Positions 51,065-60,443 of a DNA stretch of 64,000 nucleotides are shown here, one piece after another. The stretch comes from Paenibacillus rhizophilus (GTDB lineage: Bacteria > Bacillota > Bacilli > Paenibacillales > Paenibacillaceae). Each line of letters starts with the position of its first letter. Within the stretch, counting starts at the first letter, position 1. The notes under the pieces were generated by a model that saw only the letters and a program-made list of their open reading frames with translations, ran no database searches and was not told where the DNA came from. The stretch lies in contig NZ_RQPI01000001.1 in NCBI RefSeq assembly GCF_003854965.1, forward strand, positions 620,001 to 684,000, given 5' to 3'. Made by a program: the position numbers and the translations under genes.

Positions 51065-51625
51065 TTACCCCCGCCGATAGGCTTTTTTGTGGAATGATTC
51101 GATATACCGAAAGAGCGAGCGGCCGTCGTCCGTTACCGGATCTTCGGGATTCAGCGGCAGCAGCATCGCCGTATACGGCTCCGGAACCCAAATATAAGTA
51201 TGAACATAAGCGGTTCGGACGAAGCCGCAGCGCTCCCAGAAATGAAACCGTTCGGCATGCGCGGCCGAATCTCCGGCCTCCACCTCAATGATAATCGACG
51301 AGACGCCGTGCTCCTTGACCGCCCAATCACGGATTTTGCTGAGGAACGTTCTCCCGATGCCCTGACCGCGCAAATCCGTACGTACAGCCATGTAGTCGAT
51401 GATCAGTTTTTTATCCGATTCAGCCCCGGCTTGTCCCGTCACCGCCATTGCCCCCGCTTCCCCCTCGCACATCAAGACATGCATGGCAGAGATGCCCTTT
51501 TCCAGCATATTTCGCAGCAGCCCCTCCGGTTTGGCCCCTCTTGGGAAAGCTTCCCGGTAGATCGGCCCGATCATTTTCCAGTACTCATTGCTCCAATGCG
51601 TCAGCGTAATAAAATCTTGTTTCAT
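51065..51625 (-). CDS. GNAT family N-acetyltransferase
   Basis: A 186-residue GNAT protein with motif A LIIDYMAVRTDLRGQGIGRTFL (RGQGIG binds the CoA pyrophosphate) and a C-terminal HFWERCGFVRT. I start at the ATG at 51625, preceded by GGAGGCGCACAAC, not seven codons upstream. It is divergent from the phosphotransferase gene. The acceptor substrate is unknown. Confidence 0.83.
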   Translation of the reverse strand: MKQDFITLTHWSNEYWKMIGPIYREAFPRGAKPEGLLRNMLEKGISAMHVLMCEGEAGAMAVTGQAGAESDKKLIIDYMAVRTDLRGQGIGRTFLSKIRDWAVKEHGVSSIIIEVEAGDSAAHAERFHFWERCGFVRTAYVHTYIWVPEPYTAMLLPLNPEDPVTDDGRSLFRYIESFHKKAYRRG

Positions 51626-51721
51626 GTTGTGCGCCTCCGGGTTCAATCTTATTGACCGTATTCACCGCTTAAAATATGATCTATCTATATCATAAGGTTT
51701 TTTTGGGAAGGAGGCCTAATT

Positions 51722-52735
51722 TTGGAACAGGCAATCGTCGATATTTTTAACAGCAGCCATGCGGAGAGAGCCGCAGCGAAGTACGGGATCAAGGGCAAGG
51801 ATTTAACCTTTATAGGCGGTTTTCAAAATTTCGTCTACGAATACCTGCACAACGACAGGCCCTGCATTTTGCGGCTGACTCCAAGCACACACCGCTCCGC
51901 TCAGACGGTTCAGGCCGAACTGGAATGGATATTCTACTTGGCGGACCACGGGATATCGGCGTCCAGACCGATTGTTTCCAAACGTGGGAACTTGACAGAG
52001 GTTGTCGGCACGGATACGGAACTATTTTTCACAGCGGCAGCCTTCGAGAAAGCCCCCGGACACAAAGCAAGCTACCCTGAATGTTTAAATGACGTAGGCT
52101 TGTACGAAAAGCTTGGACAATTGACCGGAAAAATGCACGCCTTGTCGCAATCGTACCGGCCCCGGAACGAAAGCGTCAAACGCCAGGAGTGGAGCGGCAA
52201 CTATTATTTAAACCAAATCGATATTTTACCCGCTTCGCATACCCTTGTCAGACAGCAATATCTCGAATTGGCACAGGCAATTCATAGGCTTCCGAAAGAA
52301 AGTAATACATACGGGCTGATTCATGGCGATATGGGTGTGGGAAATTATACTGTGGACAACCGGGGCGCGATTACGCTTTACGACTTCGATGAGGCACAAT
52401 ACAGCTGGTATGTGGAAGATATCGCCGTTCAGCTTTATTATCTCGTGTATGTATATGGCGGCGAAGAAGGGTACAAGCTCAGAGAAGAGCAGGCGCACCG
52501 CTTTATGAAGTCTTTTTTGAAAGGATATCGGCTGGAAAAAGAATTGGACGAGAGCATGCTGAAGCAGATCCCCTTATTTTTGCGGCTCAGAGAATTGATC
52601 GTCTATATCGGCGCTTTTCGGAATTTTGAAGGGGATGAAACGTTCAGCGGCTCGGACAACCAATGGTTCAAGGATTGGATTGCGGAAAGCAGAGTCCGGC
52701 TGGAGAGCGGCACGCCGATTGTCGATATTTGGTGA
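51722..52735 (+). CDS. Aminoglycoside phosphotransferase-fold kinase
   Basis: A 337-residue APH/choline-kinase-fold protein. LIHGDMGVGNYTV near residue 200 is the catalytic H-G-D loop and ITLYDFDEAQYSWYVEDIA near 218 holds the metal-binding Asp. The N-terminal lobe has GGFQNFVYEY and CILRLTPS with a possible weak ATP-binding site. It starts at TTG behind GGAAGGAGGCCTAATT. The subgroup includes CotS-, SrkA- and homoserine-kinase-like enzymes, so small-molecule or protein phosphorylation is possible. It is followed after 32 bases by the HAD gene and then hisC. Confidence 0.8.
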   Translation: MEQAIVDIFNSSHAERAAAKYGIKGKDLTFIGGFQNFVYEYLHNDRPCILRLTPSTHRSAQTVQAELEWIFYLADHGISASRPIVSKRGNLTEVVGTDTELFFTAAAFEKAPGHKASYPECLNDVGLYEKLGQLTGKMHALSQSYRPRNESVKRQEWSGNYYLNQIDILPASHTLVRQQYLELAQAIHRLPKESNTYGLIHGDMGVGNYTVDNRGAITLYDFDEAQYSWYVEDIAVQLYYLVYVYGGEEGYKLREEQAHRFMKSFLKGYRLEKELDESMLKQIPLFLRLRELIVYIGAFRNFEGDETFSGSDNQWFKDWIAESRVRLESGTPIVDIW

Positions 52736-52767
52736 ACCCATATACGAAAGAGACGGAGGAGAAGAAG

Positions 52768-53397
52768 ATGTACAATTCCATTATTTTTGATGTGGACGGA
52801 ACATTGATCGATACCGAAGAAGCGGTGATTAAAGGGTTGCAAAAAATGCTCGAAACCGACTACGGCAGAGTGGTGGAGAGGGATCGGCTTACATTCGTAT
52901 TAGGCATTCCCGGCAAGGATTCGCTGCCTCAGTTGGGGATCGAAGATGTGAAGCGGGCGCATGACCGGTGGAATCATTATATCCATGAGTTCTTCGAAAC
53001 GGTCAAAGTTTTTGACGGGATTACCGACCTGCTTGAAGGGCTGAAGAACAAAAAGGTGACGGCCGGGGTCGTGACCTCAAAGACCTCTCAGGAAGTGATC
53101 GACGATTTCAACCCGTTCGGCCTTACGGATTACATGGCCTATACCGTATGTTCAAGCGATACGAAAAAGCATAAGCCGAATCCCGAGCCGCTGCTGAAAT
53201 ATCTCGAAATTTCGGGTGCCGATCCCAAAAAGTCAATCTATATCGGTGACACCATCTATGACTACCAATGTGCCAGAGATGCGGGAATCGACTTCGGTCT
53301 TGCACTGTGGGGCTGCATCAATCAGGAGAACATCGACGCCAAGTTTAAATTCGAAAAACCTACGGACATCCTTGAAGTCATCGAAACTATGAAATAA
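52768..53397 (+). CDS. HAD superfamily hydrolase (phosphatase)
   Basis: A 209-residue HAD-IA phosphatase. Motif I is FDVDGTLID (nucleophile Asp8 region), motif II is in AGVVTSKTS, motif III is the Lys of KKHKPNPEP, and motif IV is IYIGDTIYDYQCA. The cap domain lies between residues 15 and 80. The ATG at 52768 follows GGAGGAGAAGAAG; the longer upstream frame is inside the kinase gene. It resembles PpaX/Gph-type enzymes. Position between a kinase and hisC might mean a link to histidinol-phosphate, but this is unproven. Confidence 0.85.
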   Translation: MYNSIIFDVDGTLIDTEEAVIKGLQKMLETDYGRVVERDRLTFVLGIPGKDSLPQLGIEDVKRAHDRWNHYIHEFFETVKVFDGITDLLEGLKNKKVTAGVVTSKTSQEVIDDFNPFGLTDYMAYTVCSSDTKKHKPNPEPLLKYLEISGADPKKSIYIGDTIYDYQCARDAGIDFGLALWGCINQENIDAKFKFEKPTDILEVIETMK

Positions 53398-53428
53398 GCG
53401 AAAAAAGTAACGAATAAGGAGGTTGCAT

Positions 53429-54493
53429 ATGAGTAAATATTGGAGCGAAACGGTAAAAGGAATTACGCCCTATGTACCCGGAGAACAGCCCGGAGCCAAG
53501 AAGGTAATCAAGCTGAACACGAACGAGAACCCTTATCCGCCGTCGGAGCAGGTGCTGGATGCCATGAAAGCCGCCGTAACCGGACGGCTCAAGCTATATC
53601 CCGATCCGGAATGTGTGGGACTGCGGAAAGCCGCCGCCGATTACTATGGTCTGCCTATAGAGAATATATTTGCCGGCAATGGCTCGGACGAAATTTTGGC
53701 TTTTTGCTTCAAGGCTTTTTTCAACCCCGGTGAGACCATTCTATTCCCCGATATTACTTACAGCTTTTATGAAGTGTATGCCAGGCTGTTCAATATCTCC
53801 TACCAAAAAATCCCGCTGGACGAGCAGTTCGACATCCCGTTTGAGCCTTTCTTTGGACAGAACGGCGGCATCTTGCTCGCCAATCCGAACGCGCCAACCG
53901 GCAAATTCACATCTGTGGACAGCATTCGGCAAATTCTTGTACATAATCCGGATAAAGTCGTCATCATCGACGAAGCGTATATCGATTTCGGAGGCGAATC
54001 CTGTGTACCGTCGATTCCGGATCATCCGAACCTCCTAGTCGTCCACACGTTTTCCAAGTCCCGTTCGCTCGCCGGGCTGCGTGTCGGACTGGCTATGGGG
54101 CAGAGCGAATTGATCGAAGGCTTGAACCGGGTGAAGAACAGCATCAATTCCTACACTTTGGATGCCGTTGCCCAGGTGGGAGGAGAGCAATCCCTCAGGG
54201 ATATTGAAACGTTTGAGCTTAATGTGCGCCAGATTATCAAGACCCGGGAATATACGGTCAAGGCGCTGAAGAACTTGCAGTTCGAAGTGATAGACTCGCG
54301 GGCGAATTTTATTTTTGTAACCCATCCCGTCATTCCGGCAGTCGAGCTGTTCGATGCCCTCCGGCAGCAGGATATCATCGTCCGCTATTTTGCCAAGCCG
54401 AGGATCGACAATTATTTGAGAATCAGTATCGGGACGGATGAGGAAATGGAAGCTCTGTGCCGGGCGCTGGAAGGGATTTTGAGGGAAAAATAA
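53429..54493 (+). CDS. hisC: Histidinol-phosphate aminotransferase
   Basis: A PLP-dependent class I/II aminotransferase of 354 residues. NTNENPYPPS near residue 30 is the HisC N-terminal signature, NGSDEILAF follows, NPNAPTG is near 156, DEAYIDFGG holds the PLP-contacting Asp, and the Schiff-base Lys is in TFSKSRSLAGLR. The start at 53429 has AAGGAGG six bases upstream. It converts imidazole acetol phosphate to histidinol phosphate. Lying alone and next to the hut operon, it may be a second copy separate from a full his operon, or a broader aromatic aminotransferase. Confidence 0.85.
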   Translation: MSKYWSETVKGITPYVPGEQPGAKKVIKLNTNENPYPPSEQVLDAMKAAVTGRLKLYPDPECVGLRKAAADYYGLPIENIFAGNGSDEILAFCFKAFFNPGETILFPDITYSFYEVYARLFNISYQKIPLDEQFDIPFEPFFGQNGGILLANPNAPTGKFTSVDSIRQILVHNPDKVVIIDEAYIDFGGESCVPSIPDHPNLLVVHTFSKSRSLAGLRVGLAMGQSELIEGLNRVKNSINSYTLDAVAQVGGEQSLRDIETFELNVRQIIKTREYTVKALKNLQFEVIDSRANFIFVTHPVIPAVELFDALRQQDIIVRYFAKPRIDNYLRISIGTDEEMEALCRALEGILREK

Positions 54494-54593
54494 ACCTGTG
54501 ATCGGCCGAATATCCGCTGCCGCTTATTCATATAGTCTGATTATAACTGTATAAGCAGCTTGCTTGTGGTTCCCATTTGAAGGGAGGAGCCGG

Positions 54594-54638
54594 ATGAAAC
54601 GGTCAAAAAGGAGAAGAGGTTGTACTGCCCATATATAA
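54594..54638 (+). CDS. Putative hut leader peptide, 14 aa
   Basis: GGGAGGAGCCGG precedes an ATG that opens MKRSKRRRGCTAHI and a stop, 11 bases before the hut leader terminator. It is strongly basic and has one His codon only (CAT, codon 13), so a classic histidine attenuator is unlikely. It may couple translation to the hairpin, or be a chance ORF. Confidence 0.4.
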   Translation: MKRSKRRRGCTAHI

Positions 54639-54649
54639 CAGTCGAATTA

Positions 54650-54693
54650 GGGGCTGTGCCTGGAAAATTGCTTCCCGGGCATAGCCTCTTTTT
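54650..54693 (+). terminator. Leader terminator in front of hutH
   Basis: GGGGCTGTGCCTGG pairs with CCGGGCATAGCCTC (wobbles included) around AAAATTGCTT, followed by TTTTTGTCTTTT. It is 37 bases upstream of hutH and downstream of the leader ORF, so it is placed to act as a conditional terminator. In B. subtilis the hut leader terminator is opened by HutP; no hutP gene is seen here. Confidence 0.75.
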
Positions 54694-54729
54694 GTCTTTT
54701 TCCTCAGTAAGCGTGAAGGAGGAATTCCG

Positions 54730-56232
54730 GTGATACAACTCGATGGTGACAGCCTGACGCTGAAACAAGTCGCCGGCGCGATTTTCTCCGGAGACAAGGT
54801 GAAGATCAGCGATGAGGCCCGGGTCAAAGTCAACCAATCCAGAGCGATTATCGACGCTATTGTGAAGCAGGGACGAAGCGTTTACGGGGTAACGACAGGT
54901 TTCGGGAAATTCAGCGATACCGTCATTTCGGCCAAAGACGCGGAGAAGCTGCAAATCAACCTGATCCGCAGCCACGCCTGCGCAGTCGGCGAGCCGCTGC
55001 CGCCGGATACGGTACGAACAATGCTGCTGCTGAGAGCCAACGCGCTGGCCAAGGGCTACTCCGGCATTACGGCGGACGCGCTGCAGCTGCTCATCGATAT
55101 GCTGAATGCAGGGATAACTCCGGTCATTCCCTCCCAGGGATCGCTTGGGGCAAGCGGCGATCTGGCGCCGCTCTCGCATTTGGCTCTCGTGCTTGTGGGG
55201 GAAGGAGAGGCGCGGGTCCAGGGAGAGCGGTTATCCGGCTCCGAAGCGCTGCGCCGGGTCGGACTGAAGCCGATCAAGCTGAAAGCCAAGGAAGGGCTGG
55301 CGTTAATCAACGGCACCCAGGCGATGACGGCGATTGGAGTCGTGGCCTTTCTGGAAGCCGATCGTCTTGCCGCCCTTGCGGACGGGGTTGCGGCGCTGAC
55401 ACTTGAAGCTTTGAGAGGAATAACCGATGTCTTCGCGCCCGATTCCCATTTGGCTAGGCCTTATCCGGAGCAGCGGCTTGTTGCCGGACGTATTCTTGAA
55501 TTGCTGAAGGGCAGCTCGCTTACGACCGCGCAGGGAGAAATCCGCACACAGGACGCCTACTCCCTGCGCTGCATTCCCCAGGTTCACGGCGCTGTTCAGC
55601 AAGTGCTCACCTATGTGAGGGAGAAGCTGCTGATCGAGATCAATTCGGCTACGGATAACCCGCTGGTGTTCCCGGATACCGGGCAGGTTATTTCAGGAGG
55701 CAACTTTCACGGCCAGCCCATTGCCTTTGCTATGGATTTCCTTGGTATTGGTATGGCCGAAATCGCCAGCATCTCCGAGCGCCGAATTGAACGGCTCGTT
55801 AATCCGCAGCTGAACGATTTGCCGGCTTTCCTGAGCCCCGATCCGGGATTGCAGTCCGGAATGATGATTGCGCAATACGTCGCCGCCTCTCTGGTCTCGG
55901 AGAACAAGACGCTGGCGCATCCTTCCAGCGTGGATTCCATTCCCTCATCCGCGAATCAGGAAGATCATGTGAGCATGGGAGCGACGGCGGCGCGGCATGC
56001 GGCCATCATTGTCGACAACGGCTACAAGGTGCTAGCGATTGAAGCGATTTGCGCGGCTCAGGCCGCAGAAATAAGGGGGGCCGACCGGCTCGCTCCGGCT
56101 ACCCGCAAGCTGCTGCACCAGATTCGTTCGGTTGTGCTTCCGCTGACGGAAGACCGGTCCATGAGCGGAGATATCGAGCGGCTGGCGCGCAGTATGAAGA
56201 CGCAGGACTGGGGTTTGGAAGGAGGATTTTGA
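54730..56232 (+). CDS. hutH: Histidine ammonia-lyase
   Basis: HutH removes ammonia from histidine to give urocanate. The self-forming MIO cofactor comes from Ala141-Ser142-Gly143 in GSLGASGDLAPLSH. Other signatures are VYGVTTGFGKF near residue 52, QDAYSLRCIPQVHG, NSATDNPLVF, GNFHGQPIA and QEDHVSMG. Length 500 is normal. It begins at GTG behind AGGAGGAATTCC. It is the first gene of a five-gene operon preceded by a leader terminator. Confidence 0.96.
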   Translation: MIQLDGDSLTLKQVAGAIFSGDKVKISDEARVKVNQSRAIIDAIVKQGRSVYGVTTGFGKFSDTVISAKDAEKLQINLIRSHACAVGEPLPPDTVRTMLLLRANALAKGYSGITADALQLLIDMLNAGITPVIPSQGSLGASGDLAPLSHLALVLVGEGEARVQGERLSGSEALRRVGLKPIKLKAKEGLALINGTQAMTAIGVVAFLEADRLAALADGVAALTLEALRGITDVFAPDSHLARPYPEQRLVAGRILELLKGSSLTTAQGEIRTQDAYSLRCIPQVHGAVQQVLTYVREKLLIEINSATDNPLVFPDTGQVISGGNFHGQPIAFAMDFLGIGMAEIASISERRIERLVNPQLNDLPAFLSPDPGLQSGMMIAQYVAASLVSENKTLAHPSSVDSIPSSANQEDHVSMGATAARHAAIIVDNGYKVLAIEAICAAQAAEIRGADRLAPATRKLLHQIRSVVLPLTEDRSMSGDIERLARSMKTQDWGLEGGF

Positions 56233-57891
56233 ATGTCTGAACAATCGCGCATTGTCCACGCTCCTCGGGGCCAGCAATTGAACACCAAAGGCTGGGTGCA
56301 GGAGGCCGTTCTGCGGATGCTGATGAATAATCTGGACCCTGATGTGGCAGAGCATCCCGATAAGCTCGTTGTATACGGAGGCATCGGCCGGGCGGCGCGG
56401 AGCTGGGATGCTTTTGACCGGATCGTTGCCTCTCTCAAGGAGCTTGAGGAAGATGAGACGCTGCTGATTCAGTCGGGCAAACCCGTGGCAATTTTCAAGA
56501 CGACAAAAGACTCGCCTCGGGTACTGCTGGCCAACTCCAATCTGGTTCCTGCATGGGCCAATTGGGATACCTTTCATGAACTCGATAAAAAAGGACTTAT
56601 GATGTACGGCCAGATGACCGCGGGCAGTTGGATTTATATCGGCACGCAGGGGATACTCCAGGGGACCTATGAAACCTTTGCGGAATGCGCAAGGCAGCAT
56701 TTCGGAGGCACCTTGAAGGGCACGATTACGGTAACGGCCGGCATGGGTGGCATGGGAGGAGCCCAGCCGCTCGCTGTTACGATGAATGATGGCGTTGTAA
56801 TCGGCATAGACGTAGACCAGACCCGCATTGTAAAAAGAATCGGAACCCGCTATTGCGACCGGCTTGCGCGCGACCTTGACGAAGCGCTTGCCTTGGCCGC
56901 CGAAGCGAAGGGGCAGAAACGTCCGCTTTCCATCGGTCTGGTGGGCAATGCCGCTGAGGTGCTGCCGGAAATGATCCGCCGGGGCTTTATTCCCGACATC
57001 GTTACCGACCAGACTTCGGCCCACGATCCGCTTAACGGCTATTTGCCGGCAGGTTTAACGCCGGAAGAGGGGAGGACGCTGCGGAACGATAACCCGGAGC
57101 TGTATATCGGGCAGGCCAAAGCTTCCATGGCCCTTCATGTGCAGGCCATGCTCGAAATGAGACGGCAGGGGGCTGTCGCCTTCGATTATGGCAATAACAT
57201 CCGCCAGATTGCCTTCGATGAAGGCGTTAAGGACGCCTTTGCTTTCCCGGGATTCGTCCCGGCTTATATCCGTCCGCAATTTTGCGAAGGGAAAGGACCG
57301 TTCCGTTGGGTGGCCTTGTCGGGCGACCCGGAGGATATTTACAAGACCGATGAAGTGATTTTACGCGAATTCGCCGGCAACGAAGGGCTGTGCCAATGGA
57401 TTCGGATGGCGCGGGAGAAGGTGGCGTTTCAGGGGCTGCCCGCCCGCATCTGCTGGCTCGGTTACGGCGAGCGCGCCCGCTTTGGAAAGATCATCAACGA
57501 GATGGTGGCTTCCGGAGAACTCCGCGCGCCGATTGTGATCGGACGCGATCATCTGGACGCCGGGTCGGTGGCCTCCCCCAACCGGGAGACCGAGAGCATG
57601 AAGGACGGCAGCGACGCCGTGGCCGACTGGCCGATCCTGAATGCCCTTGTCAATACCGCCGCCGGGGCGAGCTGGGTGTCGGTGCATCACGGCGGCGGGG
57701 TGGGCATGGGGTATTCGCTGCACGCGGGGATGGTTGTCGTTGCGGACGGAACGGAGGACGCCGGCAGGCGGCTTGAACGCGTACTGACCACCGATCCCGG
57801 CATGGGCGTCGCACGCCATGCGGATGCCGGTTATGAGCTTGCCGTGGAGACCGCGAAGAACAAGGGAATTAAAATCCCGGGACTGCAGTAA
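56233..57891 (+). CDS. hutU: Urocanate hydratase
   Basis: Urocanase adds water to urocanate to give imidazolone propionate, using NAD as an electrophile. Signatures are [34 protein letters not shown], the NAD-binding [38 protein letters not shown] and the Cys-containing region [15 protein letters not shown]. Length 552 is normal. The start overlaps nothing but follows hutH directly, with GGAGG inside the hutH end. Confidence 0.96.
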   Translation: MSEQSRIVHAPRGQQLNTKGWVQEAVLRMLMNNLDPDVAEHPDKLVVYGGIGRAARSWDAFDRIVASLKELEEDETLLIQSGKPVAIFKTTKDSPRVLLANSNLVPAWANWDTFHELDKKGLMMYGQMTAGSWIYIGTQGILQGTYETFAECARQHFGGTLKGTITVTAGMGGMGGAQPLAVTMNDGVVIGIDVDQTRIVKRIGTRYCDRLARDLDEALALAAEAKGQKRPLSIGLVGNAAEVLPEMIRRGFIPDIVTDQTSAHDPLNGYLPAGLTPEEGRTLRNDNPELYIGQAKASMALHVQAMLEMRRQGAVAFDYGNNIRQIAFDEGVKDAFAFPGFVPAYIRPQFCEGKGPFRWVALSGDPEDIYKTDEVILREFAGNEGLCQWIRMAREKVAFQGLPARICWLGYGERARFGKIINEMVASGELRAPIVIGRDHLDAGSVASPNRETESMKDGSDAVADWPILNALVNTAAGASWVSVHHGGGVGMGYSLHAGMVVVADGTEDAGRRLERVLTTDPGMGVARHADAGYELAVETAKNKGIKIPGLQ

Positions 57892-57904
57892 AGGAGGCCG
57901 GTAA

Positions 57905-59200
57905 ATGGGGAAATTGACGTACGTTAAATCCGCTTCCCAGCTCGTTTGCATGGATAGAGGATACGGACCGAGAACGGGCAAGGGCATGTCGATGCTGGGA
58001 ATCATAGCGAACGGAAGCGTCGTGATCGAGGATGGAATCATCGTCTTTGCCGGTTCCGACGCGCTGGCTGCACAATTTCTGAGCTCCATACAAGACGAGG
58101 TTGAAGTGATAGACGCCTCCGGCAAGGTCGTTACGCCTGGACTTGTCGACCCCCACACTCATGTGATTTATGCCGGCAGCCGGGAAAATGAGCTGGAACT
58201 GCGTCTTCAAGGGGCTAAATACATCGACATTCTGAAGCTTGGCGGCGGCATTTTGAATACGGCGCGGAGCACAAAAGAGGCCTCCGAAGAGGAACTGATC
58301 GGGCAATCCTTGGCCCGGCTTGATCGTTTCCTTCTTCACGGCGTCACTACGATTGAAGCCAAGAGCGGCTATGGGCTGAGCGTAGAGGATGAACTGAAGC
58401 AGCTGCGGGCCGCGCGGGCGCTTAATGACCGCCATTCCATCGACGTGGTTCCGACATTTATGGGCGCCCATGCGGTTCCCGATGAGTATATCCATAACCC
58501 TGACGGTTATGTCGATCTTGTCATCAACGAAATGCTTCCGGCTGTTGCCGAGAACGGGCTGGCCGAATACTGCGATGTGTTCTGTGAACAGGGGGTCTTC
58601 GATAACGTCCAATCCGAGAGGATTCTGAAGGCGGCCGGAAGACTCGGCTTCAAGCTGAAAATACACGCTGATGAAATTGCGGAAAATTTCGGAGGCGCGG
58701 AGCTTGCCGCAAAGCTGGGCGCCGTTTCGGCCGAGCATTTGCTGAAGGCTTCGGAGGAAGGGATTCGTGCACTGGCAAAGAGCGGCACGATTGCTGTGCT
58801 GCTTCCCGGAACGGCTTTGTTCCTGATGGAACGGGCAGCCGACGCCAGAAGAATGATCGATGAGGGAGTTGCCGTCGCTCTGTCCACCGATTGCAATCCG
58901 GGTACCTCCCCGACCGTTTCCATGCCCTTTGTTATGAACGCGGCGTGTCTGACGATGAGGATGAATCCGGCAGAGGTATTGACGGCAAGTACGATTAACG
59001 CGGCTTTTGCGATCGGCAGAGGGGAAGAAATCGGCAGTATCGAGACTGGCAAGCGGGGCGATCTGGTCTTGTTCGATGTTCCCAATTACCGCCAGCTTCA
59101 ATATTATTACGGAATGAATCTGGTGCACACGGTTGTCAAGAATGGAAGAACGGTTGTAAAAGGGGGCGTCCTCGTTGATCGATACGAGCCTGCGGATTAA
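57905..59200 (+). CDS. hutI: Imidazolonepropionase
   Basis: HutI opens the imidazolone ring to give N-formimino-L-glutamate. It is an amidohydrolase with metal ligands His-X-His in DPHTHVIYAG, His in KIHADEIAE, His in VSAEHLLKA and Asp in STDCNPGT. The substrate loop GGGILNTARSTKEAS is present. Length 431 is normal. AAAGGAGGCCGGTAA precedes the ATG. It overlaps the next gene by 26 bases. Confidence 0.95.
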   Translation: MGKLTYVKSASQLVCMDRGYGPRTGKGMSMLGIIANGSVVIEDGIIVFAGSDALAAQFLSSIQDEVEVIDASGKVVTPGLVDPHTHVIYAGSRENELELRLQGAKYIDILKLGGGILNTARSTKEASEEELIGQSLARLDRFLLHGVTTIEAKSGYGLSVEDELKQLRAARALNDRHSIDVVPTFMGAHAVPDEYIHNPDGYVDLVINEMLPAVAENGLAEYCDVFCEQGVFDNVQSERILKAAGRLGFKLKIHADEIAENFGGAELAAKLGAVSAEHLLKASEEGIRALAKSGTIAVLLPGTALFLMERAADARRMIDEGVAVALSTDCNPGTSPTVSMPFVMNAACLTMRMNPAEVLTASTINAAFAIGRGEEIGSIETGKRGDLVLFDVPNYRQLQYYYGMNLVHTVVKNGRTVVKGGVLVDRYEPAD

Positions 59201-60443
59201 CCGGGACAGATTGGAGCACAGCATTCATGAATTGGCTGTCTATGGGCTGAACGGGCAGGGAGGGCTGGACCGGACCGCCTTTACTCCCGCCGAACTGGAG
59301 GCGAGGGTTTGGCTTATGGCAGCTCTCGCCGACGGGGGCTTCGGCGTAAGGGTGGACGGGGCGGCCAACATATGGGGAAGAAGAGACGGCGAGCATCTGG
59401 AGCTTCCGGCCATCGTCTGCGGGTCGCATATCGATACCGTTCCGAATGGCGGCAAATATGACGGAGCGCTCGGGGTATTAATGGCGCTTGAGATATTAAG
59501 GACGTTGAACGACAAGGGGATCGTTACGCGGCATCCTTTCGAATTGGTTTCGTTCAGCGCGGAGGAGCCGAATCCGTTCGGGCTGTCCACCTTCGGCAGC
59601 CGGGCCGTTACGGGTAAGCTTACGCTGGAACAAATCTCGGAAGCGAAGAATGTGGAGGGGAAGCCGCTGACGGAAGCTTTGGAAGAGGCTGGAGGAAGCC
59701 TGAAAGGTCTGGGGCATGGGCCGATTTCGAAGGAGGAGGTCGGTGCCTTCGTGGAAGTGCATATCGAACAGGGGAAGCGGCTGATCGGCCGAGGCATTCC
59801 GGTCGGCGTCGTTACGGCGATTACCGGCATTTACCGGGAGGAGGTCACGGTGTGCGGGGAAGCCAACCATGCGGGAACAACGCTCATGGAAGACCGCTGC
59901 GATGCGCTGACTGCGGCCGCTGAGATGATTCTCGCTGCCGAGGACATCTGCCGAACGTTCCCTGCCGCCGAAGTTGTAGGAACGGTCGGGCAGCTCAGGC
60001 TTCTGCCGAACGCTCCGAACATTATTCCGGCGGAGGTCGGTTTTCTGGCTGAGTTTCGCGGGGAGACCGAGGCGCAGCTTCATGCTGTTGTAAACGAATG
60101 GAGTGACCGGTTCCAATTATTGGGACAGCGACGGCGTGCTGCGGTGACCCGCAAGCTTATTCTGAACCAGGCCCCGTCGCCTATGGACCGGACCGTCATC
60201 GAAGCGATGGAAAGGATGGCCGGCATGCTTGAAATTCCCTCGCTGCGCCTGGGGAGCATGGCCGGCCATGACGCCGCTCATCTTGCTTCCGTTACCCGCA
60301 GCGGAATGCTCTTCGTTCCCAGCATCGATGGAAAAAGCCACTGTCCGGAAGAGGAGAGCCGCATGGATGACATCGAGCATACGGCCAATGTGCTGCTGTA
60401 TACGCTGCTTGATCTGGATATCATCTTGGACACGAAAGGATGA
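59175..60443 (+). CDS. M20 family amidohydrolase (N-carbamoylase/allantoate-hydrolase type)
   Basis: A 422-residue zinc hydrolase of the hydantoinase/carbamoylase group (AllC/HyuC-like). Metal ligands: His in CGSHIDTVPNGGKYDG with the bridging Asp, the Glu pair in SAEEPNPFG, His in EVHIEQGK, and the late His of IDGKSHCPEEE. The dimerisation lid has GEANHAGTTLMEDR. It starts at TTG inside hutI, so it is coupled to the hut pathway. A role in removing the formyl or formimino group from the glutamate derivative made by HutI is the natural inference; no HutG-type enzyme is present. Confidence 0.8.
   Translation: MIDTSLRINRDRLEHSIHELAVYGLNGQGGLDRTAFTPAELEARVWLMAALADGGFGVRVDGAANIWGRRDGEHLELPAIVCGSHIDTVPNGGKYDGALGVLMALEILRTLNDKGIVTRHPFELVSFSAEEPNPFGLSTFGSRAVTGKLTLEQISEAKNVEGKPLTEALEEAGGSLKGLGHGPISKEEVGAFVEVHIEQGKRLIGRGIPVGVVTAITGIYREEVTVCGEANHAGTTLMEDRCDALTAAAEMILAAEDICRTFPAAEVVGTVGQLRLLPNAPNIIPAEVGFLAEFRGETEAQLHAVVNEWSDRFQLLGQRRRAAVTRKLILNQAPSPMDRTVIEAMERMAGMLEIPSLRLGSMAGHDAAHLASVTRSGMLFVPSIDGKSHCPEEESRMDDIEHTANVLLYTLLDLDIILDTKG

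Noticed and set aside
56032..57024. 330-codon minus-strand frame in hutU
   Set aside because: It is a shadow of the conserved hutH/hutU coding strand with no start signals and no recognisable protein.
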